Origin: Micromonospora sp. NBC_01740
GTDB taxonomy: Bacteria > Actinomycetota > Actinomycetes > Mycobacteriales > Micromonosporaceae
Assembly: GCF_035920365.1 (NCBI RefSeq)
Contig: NZ_CP109150.1
Location: 744,001 to 808,000, forward strand
Direction: 5' to 3'
DNA length: 64,000 bases
Both the position numbers and the translations under genes were made by a program. The notes beneath the pieces were generated by a model. That model saw only the letters and a program-made list of their open reading frames with translations. It had not been told where the DNA came from and did not search any database. Positions 60,141-64,000 of this stretch are shown here, one piece after another (position 1 is the first letter of the stretch; every line of letters begins with the position of its first letter).

Positions 60141-61866
60141 CGGTCTCCTCCGTCGTGCTGGCGCCGGCCGGGGCCGACGGGCGGGTCTCCGGCGACGCCG
60201 CCGGGGACGGCACCGGGGACGCCGGGGACGACGCCGTCCGGAGCAGGGTCTTGCGCACCTTGCCGATCACCGAGTGCGGCAACTCGTCGACGAACTCGAC
60301 GGCGGTCGGGCACTTGAACCGGGCCAGGTTGCGGGCGCAGTGGGCGAGCAGCTCCTCACCGGTCACCGGACGCCCCGGCGCCGGCACCACGTACGCCCGG
60401 ACAGTCTCGCCGGTCCGCGGGTGCGGCACACCCAGTACCGCCGACTCGGCCACCCCCGGGTGCGCGGAGAGCACCAGCTCGACCTCGTGCGGGTACACGT
60501 TGAACCCGTTGACCAGGATCAGCTCGCCGATCCGGTCGACCAGGAAGAGGTCGCCGTCGGAGTCGGCGTACGCCACGTCGCCGGTGGACCACCAGCCGTC
60601 GGCGTCCGGGCCGCCCCGGCCGTCCGGCCAGTAGCCGGCGAAGACGTTGGCCCCGCGCACCACGACCTGGCCCGGGTCGGTGCCGGGTGTGACGTCGGAG
60701 AGGTCCAGCTCGTCGGCGTCGTCCTCCGGCTCGGCCACGCCGTCGCGCCACAGGTCGGCCCCATCGGTCCCGACCAGCCGCAACTCGACGCCGGGCAGCG
60801 GCCGGCCGATGGAGCCGGGCTTCGGCTCCCCGCCGACCAGGGTGGAGGTGAGCACCGGCGCGGTCTCGGTGAGGCCGTACCCGACGTGCACCGGGCGGCC
60901 GGCGACCTCGGCGAAGCGCGTCGCGACGGCCGGCTCCAGCGGCGCCGCGCCGCAGACCACGGCCCGGACCGACGTCATCGCCGCGGCGAGGGCGGCGGCG
61001 TCCGCCGTGGACCAGGCGGCCACCATCGACGGTACGCCGACCAGCACGGTGACCCGGTGCCGGGCGATCACGGCCAGTCCCGCGTCGGTGCCGAGGTCGT
61101 CGACGAGCACCCCGGTCGCGCCATGGTGGACGACCGCGCCCAGCCCCGCGTTCAGCCCGTACGCGTGGAACAGCGGCAGCGCCAGCAGCACGGTGTCGTC
61201 CGGGCCGACGACGGGCGGGTCGATGCGGCCGACCTGCTCGTGGTTGGCCGCCAGCGCCCGGTGCGTCAGCATCGCGCCCTTCGGCCGCCCCTCGGTGCCG
61301 GAGGTGTAGAGCAGCAGCGCCAGGTCGTCGCCGCCCCGGTCGGGGAACGGCTGACCGGCGTCGGCCACCGGCGGCGCGGTGTGCACGGCGACGAGCGCGG
61401 GCAGGTCCCCGGCGGCGTCGGCGACCAGGTCGCGTACCCGTTCGGTGCCGATCAGCACCGAGGCGCCGGAGTCGGCCAGCACGTGCCGCAGCTCGGGGGC
61501 GGTGAGGCCGGGGTTGACCGGCACCGCGACCAGCCCGGCGCGCAGCGCGGCCAGGCAGCTCACCACGAAGTCCGGCGAGTTGCCGAGCGCGACGGCGATC
61601 CGGGGCGGGTGCGGGTCGGCGGCTCCCGGCGTCGGGTCGGGCCCGGCGGGTCGCGCCCCGGTCAGGGCCGCCAGGGCGTGGGCGGTGGCCGTCACCGATG
61701 CGTCCAGTTCGGACCAGGTGAGGGTCCGATCGCGCCAGTGCAGCGCGGGTCGGTCGCCGTGGGCGGCGGCCGCCCGGTGGAGCCGCTCGACGAGGGTCGA
61801 GGCGGAGCTGTCGGTTGCGTCCTGCACGGTGGCTGAGTCTGGCACAGCGCGGGGCCTGTGGGCCAT
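60133..61866 (-). CDS. AMP-dependent acyl-CoA synthetase/ligase
   Basis: This protein of about 577 residues belongs to the adenylate-forming ANL superfamily. P-loop LLYTSGTEGRPKGAML, aromatic motif VGYGLTETAPVL, STGDVAYADSDGDLFLVDR and the hinge/C-terminal Lys region (HSVIGKVRKTLLR) are all present, so it is catalytically complete. It activates a carboxylic acid, probably a fatty acid, to an acyl-AMP and then a CoA thioester. The last 30 residues are a Pro/Ser/Ala-rich tail. I used ATG 61866; a later GTG is possible because ribosome sites are weak here. Confidence 0.88.
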   Translation of the reverse strand: MAHRPRAVPDSATVQDATDSSASTLVERLHRAAAAHGDRPALHWRDRTLTWSELDASVTATAHALAALTGARPAGPDPTPGAADPHPPRIAVALGNSPDFVVSCLAALRAGLVAVPVNPGLTAPELRHVLADSGASVLIGTERVRDLVADAAGDLPALVAVHTAPPVADAGQPFPDRGGDDLALLLYTSGTEGRPKGAMLTHRALAANHEQVGRIDPPVVGPDDTVLLALPLFHAYGLNAGLGAVVHHGATGVLVDDLGTDAGLAVIARHRVTVLVGVPSMVAAWSTADAAALAAAMTSVRAVVCGAAPLEPAVATRFAEVAGRPVHVGYGLTETAPVLTSTLVGGEPKPGSIGRPLPGVELRLVGTDGADLWRDGVAEPEDDADELDLSDVTPGTDPGQVVVRGANVFAGYWPDGRGGPDADGWWSTGDVAYADSDGDLFLVDRIGELILVNGFNVYPHEVELVLSAHPGVAESAVLGVPHPRTGETVRAYVVPAPGRPVTGEELLAHCARNLARFKCPTAVEFVDELPHSVIGKVRKTLLRTASSPASPVPSPAASPETRPSAPAGASTTEETDA

Positions 61867-62274
61867 GCCCGCCGGAGGCCGGAGGGGACACCCCGGTCGG
61901 CGGGAACGGCGGCCCGGACGAGTCCCACCGACGGGACGACCGGTGGGCACGGGCGGGACGCGACCGGTCCCGTCCACAAGACACGCCGGGACGCGTCGGG
62001 CGTATCGGACGGTCCTGGGTCGACATCCGCGCCGCTGACCCGCCCGATCCCGCGACACGCGCGCTGACCTGGAATTTCTTTCGCAACCACGCGGCAATCC
62101 GAAAGTCAACCGCACACGACGGACAACCGGTCCGCCAGGTGTGCGGCGCGGAGGGAAATACTTCCGCCCTGTGTAACGGACTTGCCACGCGTGGGTGACG
62201 TTGGCCCTATCATCACTCGGGTCGGCTCACCCCATTTGCCGTGAGTCGACACCCCTCAGCCCGAGGAGGCCCCC
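61867..62274. other. 400-bp leader / promoter region of bldN-like locus
   Basis: No supported gene. The right part is less GC-rich than the surroundings (ggaatttctttcgcaacc near 62070; ggaaatacttccgccctgtgtaacgg near 62152). It contains a small dyad gcggag-ggaaatac-ttccgc. Long regulatory leaders are known for bldN in streptomycetes. I cannot assign -35/-10 boxes. Confidence 0.55.
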
Positions 62275-62424
62275 GTGCCTGTGAGCGCATTGGACCAGCA
62301 CCTCAAGGGGATCTGCCGCCCGTCGGCACACCCCGAGCCAGCCCTGCCCGGCCCATCGGGCCGGGCCACGACGGCGACGCGCCGACCGGCGTGGTCGGCC
62401 GGCGGGACGGAGGCGGCGCGGTGA
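62275..62424 (+). CDS. Small ORF translationally coupled to the bldN-like gene
   Basis: A 49-residue ORF starts at GTG 62275 with a strong gaggagg five bases upstream, a better ribosome site than most genes here. It begins MPVSALDQHLKGICRPS and then becomes Ala/Pro/Arg-rich. Its TGA (62422-62424) overlaps the GTG start of the sigma gene (GTGA), the arrangement of translational coupling. No homologue is recognised. It may be a leader peptide whose translation controls sigma synthesis, or a small protein in its own right. Confidence 0.6.
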   Translation: MPVSALDQHLKGICRPSAHPEPALPGPSGRATTATRRPAWSAGGTEAAR

Positions 62425-63380
62425 CCACCTTCGGATACGCGGAACGGCCGGCCGGCCTGACCAACCCGGTGATCCGCGGCCAGCTCAACGAACGGCCCGC
62501 CGCCCGGGGTCCGCTGGACGACACGGGCAGCCTCGCCGTCCGGGGGGAGGGCACGTCGAGCCGGACGCGCAGCCGGCCACACCAGAACGAACCGCCGCCC
62601 CGCTCCGCGACACCGGGCGGCAACGCCAAGTCGGCCGGCGGCCGGGTCGCCGTCCCCGCCCGGCCCACCATGCCGGCGCAGGGCCGCCGCACCACGGAAC
62701 CGGCCAAGGCGCCCGACGATTCGGGCGCGGAGACGGCGGTGCTCCCGGCGGTGCCGGCCGCCGCCGCGCCGGTCAACACCTCGACGGGCTTCCCCAGCCG
62801 GCCCGACCCGTCCGACCCCGCGACCGAGGTCTGGGGGCTGGTCGAGCGGGCCCAGGCCGGCGAGTCCGAGGCGTTCGGGCTGATCTACGACCGGTACGTC
62901 GACACGGTGTTCCGGTTCGTCTACTTCCGGGTGGGCAACCGGCAACTCGCCGAGGACCTCACCTCCGACACCTTCCTGCGCGCCCTCAAGCGGATCGGCA
63001 GCTTCACCTGGCAGGGCCGCGACCTGGGCGCCTGGCTGGTCACCATCGCCCGGAACCTGGTGGCGGACCACTTCAAGTCCGGCCGCTACCGGCTGGAGGT
63101 CACCACCGGGGACGTGCTGGACGCCGACCGCGAGGACCGGGGCCCGGAGGGCAGCCCGGAGGCGGCGGTCGTCGAGCACATCACCAACGTGGCCCTGCTC
63201 AGCGCCGTCAAGCAGCTCAACCCGGAGCAGCAGGAGTGCATCGTGCTCCGCTTCCTGCAGGGCTTCTCCGTGGCCGAGACGGCCCGCACGATGGGCAAGA
63301 ACGAGGGCGCGATCAAGGCCCTCCAGTACCGCGCGGTACGAGCGCTGGCCCGGCTGCTGCCGGACGGCTTCCAACCGTAG
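62421..63380 (+). CDS. bldN: ECF-type sigma factor, BldN/AdsA-like
   Basis: The protein has 319 residues from GTG 62421 (ggagg seven to eight bases upstream). The first 140 residues are a Pro/Ala/Arg-rich extension. Sigma-2 follows (AFGLIYDRYVDTVFRFVYFRVGNRQLAEDLTSDTFLRALKRIGSFTWQGRDLGAWLV), then TIARNLVADHFKSGRYRLEVTTGDVLDAD and sigma-4 (LNPEQQECIVLRFLQGFSVAETARTMGKNEGAIKALQYRAVRALARLLPD). These segments match Streptomyces BldN, which also has an N-terminal pro-extension and directs aerial/spore sheath genes. The downstream rsbN-like gene supports this. Confidence 0.9.
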   Translation: MTTFGYAERPAGLTNPVIRGQLNERPAARGPLDDTGSLAVRGEGTSSRTRSRPHQNEPPPRSATPGGNAKSAGGRVAVPARPTMPAQGRRTTEPAKAPDDSGAETAVLPAVPAAAAPVNTSTGFPSRPDPSDPATEVWGLVERAQAGESEAFGLIYDRYVDTVFRFVYFRVGNRQLAEDLTSDTFLRALKRIGSFTWQGRDLGAWLVTIARNLVADHFKSGRYRLEVTTGDVLDADREDRGPEGSPEAAVVEHITNVALLSAVKQLNPEQQECIVLRFLQGFSVAETARTMGKNEGAIKALQYRAVRALARLLPDGFQP

Positions 63381-63486
63381 TCCCGGGCAGGAAGAACGCC
63401 GTGCATCGATGCGATGTACGCGCAGGTCCGTGGCGTCGCGACCCCGTGACAGCGATCACTTTCCGTGATTTCGCCTCCGCCGGCCC

Positions 63487-63515
63487 CGTAACCCATGTCC
63501 GGTGCGGACCGTTTC
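63487..63515 (+). promoter_or_regulatory. Candidate BldN-type promoter ahead of the rsbN-like gene
   Basis: cgtaac (63487-63492) is followed after 17 bases by cgtttc (63510-63515). The BldN-dependent promoters of Streptomyces, as I recall them, have CGTAAC at -35 and CGTTGA at -10 with about 16 bp between. The site is 156 bp upstream of the rsbN-like start, which would make an anti-sigma feedback loop. Confidence 0.55.
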
Positions 63516-63670
63516 TCCGGGTGCGACCGGTGGTAGCCCCGGCATCCCCCGGGCCCCCGAGGTCCGGCAGCGCGGCCGGCCACGACCTTCGTCCGTGGTG
63601 TCCCGCCGTCACCGGTCGCTGTCGAAGACAGCGGCCGACCGGCCGCGACCAGCGAGAGGAGGTGCCCGCG

Positions 63671-64000
63671 GTGGACAGCAACCTCTTCTCCCGTCGGCGC
63701 GCGGAGCGCTTCGCGCAGCTTCTCGACGAGGCCAACGGGGGCCGGCGACACCACGTCCGTTCCCGGGCCGACGACCAGTTGGCCACGCTCGTCGCGGTGG
63801 GTCAGCGGCTGCCCGCCGCCCCGCCCGCCGTGGAGGTGGACCCGGAGTTCCGCACCGGGCTGCGGGCCATGCTCCTGGCCACCGCCGAACGCGAGGGCAT
63901 CGGTGCCCCGGCCGCCGTCACCACCGAGCCGTCGTCCCGGCGCTCCGCCGCCGACGCCGGCCGCAACCGGCTGCTGCCGGCGGTGACCGCCCGCCGGGCC
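63671..64000 (+). CDS. RsbN-like anti-sigma factor, 5' part (DUF5667), runs off window
   Basis: The first 110 residues are visible, from GTG 63671 with aggagg eight bases upstream. The protein begins MDSNLFSRRRAERFAQLLDEANGGRRHHVRS and continues DDQLATLVAVGQRLPAAPPAVEVDPEFRTGLRAMLLATAERE, the DUF5667 helical sigma-binding region. In Streptomyces the membrane protein RsbN, encoded directly after bldN, holds the sigma factor inactive through this cytosolic domain. The expected membrane helix lies beyond the window edge. Confidence 0.82.
   Translation, partial: MDSNLFSRRRAERFAQLLDEANGGRRHHVRSRADDQLATLVAVGQRLPAAPPAVEVDPEFRTGLRAMLLATAEREGIGAPAAVTTEPSSRRSAADAGRNRLLPAVTARRA

Noticed and set aside
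1..64000. CRISPR array, tRNA, rRNA, insertion sequence or prophage
   Set aside because: No regularly spaced direct repeats, no cloverleaf or rRNA-like segments, and no transposase, integrase or phage structural genes were seen on either strand.

Overview
The window is very GC-rich, densely packed actinobacterial chromosome. It has GTG and TTG starts, stop/start overlaps and strong third-position GC bias. The gene set suggests a mycelial, sporulating actinomycete, most likely Micromonosporaceae (Micromonospora-like): rex-hemACD-hemB, a BldN-type sigma factor with an RsbN-like partner, a CHASE3-kinase/receiver/SpoIIE-phosphatase cluster, polyphosphate glucokinase and many secreted hydrolases. 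I see no rRNA, tRNA, CRISPR array, prophage, transposase or plasmid gene.

Layout. 1-2.5 kb: tail of a lipoprotein gene, a class C beta-lactamase-fold hydrolase and a divergent small HTH protein. 2.5-7.3 kb: a branched-chain amino acid type ABC importer (livKGFHM, minus strand). 7.3-10.2 kb: a structured intergenic region, then a KtrB/KtrA potassium uptake pair. 10.2-19 kb: minus-strand genes for a receptor Ser/Thr kinase with a CBM2-like ectodomain, a fused membrane/spermidine-synthase-like protein, a cell-wall peptidase-like protein and a four-gene overlapping signalling operon (SpoIIE phosphatase, histidine kinase, receiver, inositol-monophosphatase family enzyme). 19-29 kb: M28 peptidase, a LecA-like secreted lectin, a NarL-type two-component pair, Smr, TPR, ppgK, ABC-F, DUF4177-like and BON-methyltransferase genes. 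28.9-35.9 kb: an arabinan/arabinoside utilisation locus (LacI regulator, GH51, sugar ABC importer, GH43-like lipoprotein) with two operators between regulator and operon. 36-50 kb: APC permease, GHL10 glycosidase, phospholipase A2, cyclase/STAND/TPR protein, FmdB zinc ribbon, repeat-rich transglycosylase, double GNAT, ExeM/NucH-like nuclease and an XRE regulator. 50.9-56.9 kb: hemB, cobA/hemD, hemC, hemA and rex with a near-perfect Rex operator upstream. 57-62 kb: a second two-component pair, HAD phosphatase, glutaredoxin-like protein and acyl-CoA synthetase. 62.2-64 kb: a coupled 49-codon ORF, the bldN-like sigma gene and the start of an rsbN-like gene.

The sequence supports several regulatory circuits directly: LacI operators at the arabinan operon, a Rex operator ahead of rex-hem, a palindrome ahead of the 57-kb two-component pair and a BldN-type promoter ahead of the rsbN-like gene. 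Convergent gene pairs are often separated by long perfect hairpins that read as bidirectional terminators. The most unusual items are an in-phase A7 slippery run near the 3' end of the kinase gene, where the -1 frame continues the Lys/Gly-rich tail; the coupled small ORF ahead of bldN; and several long intergenic palindromes that look like dispersed repeats.
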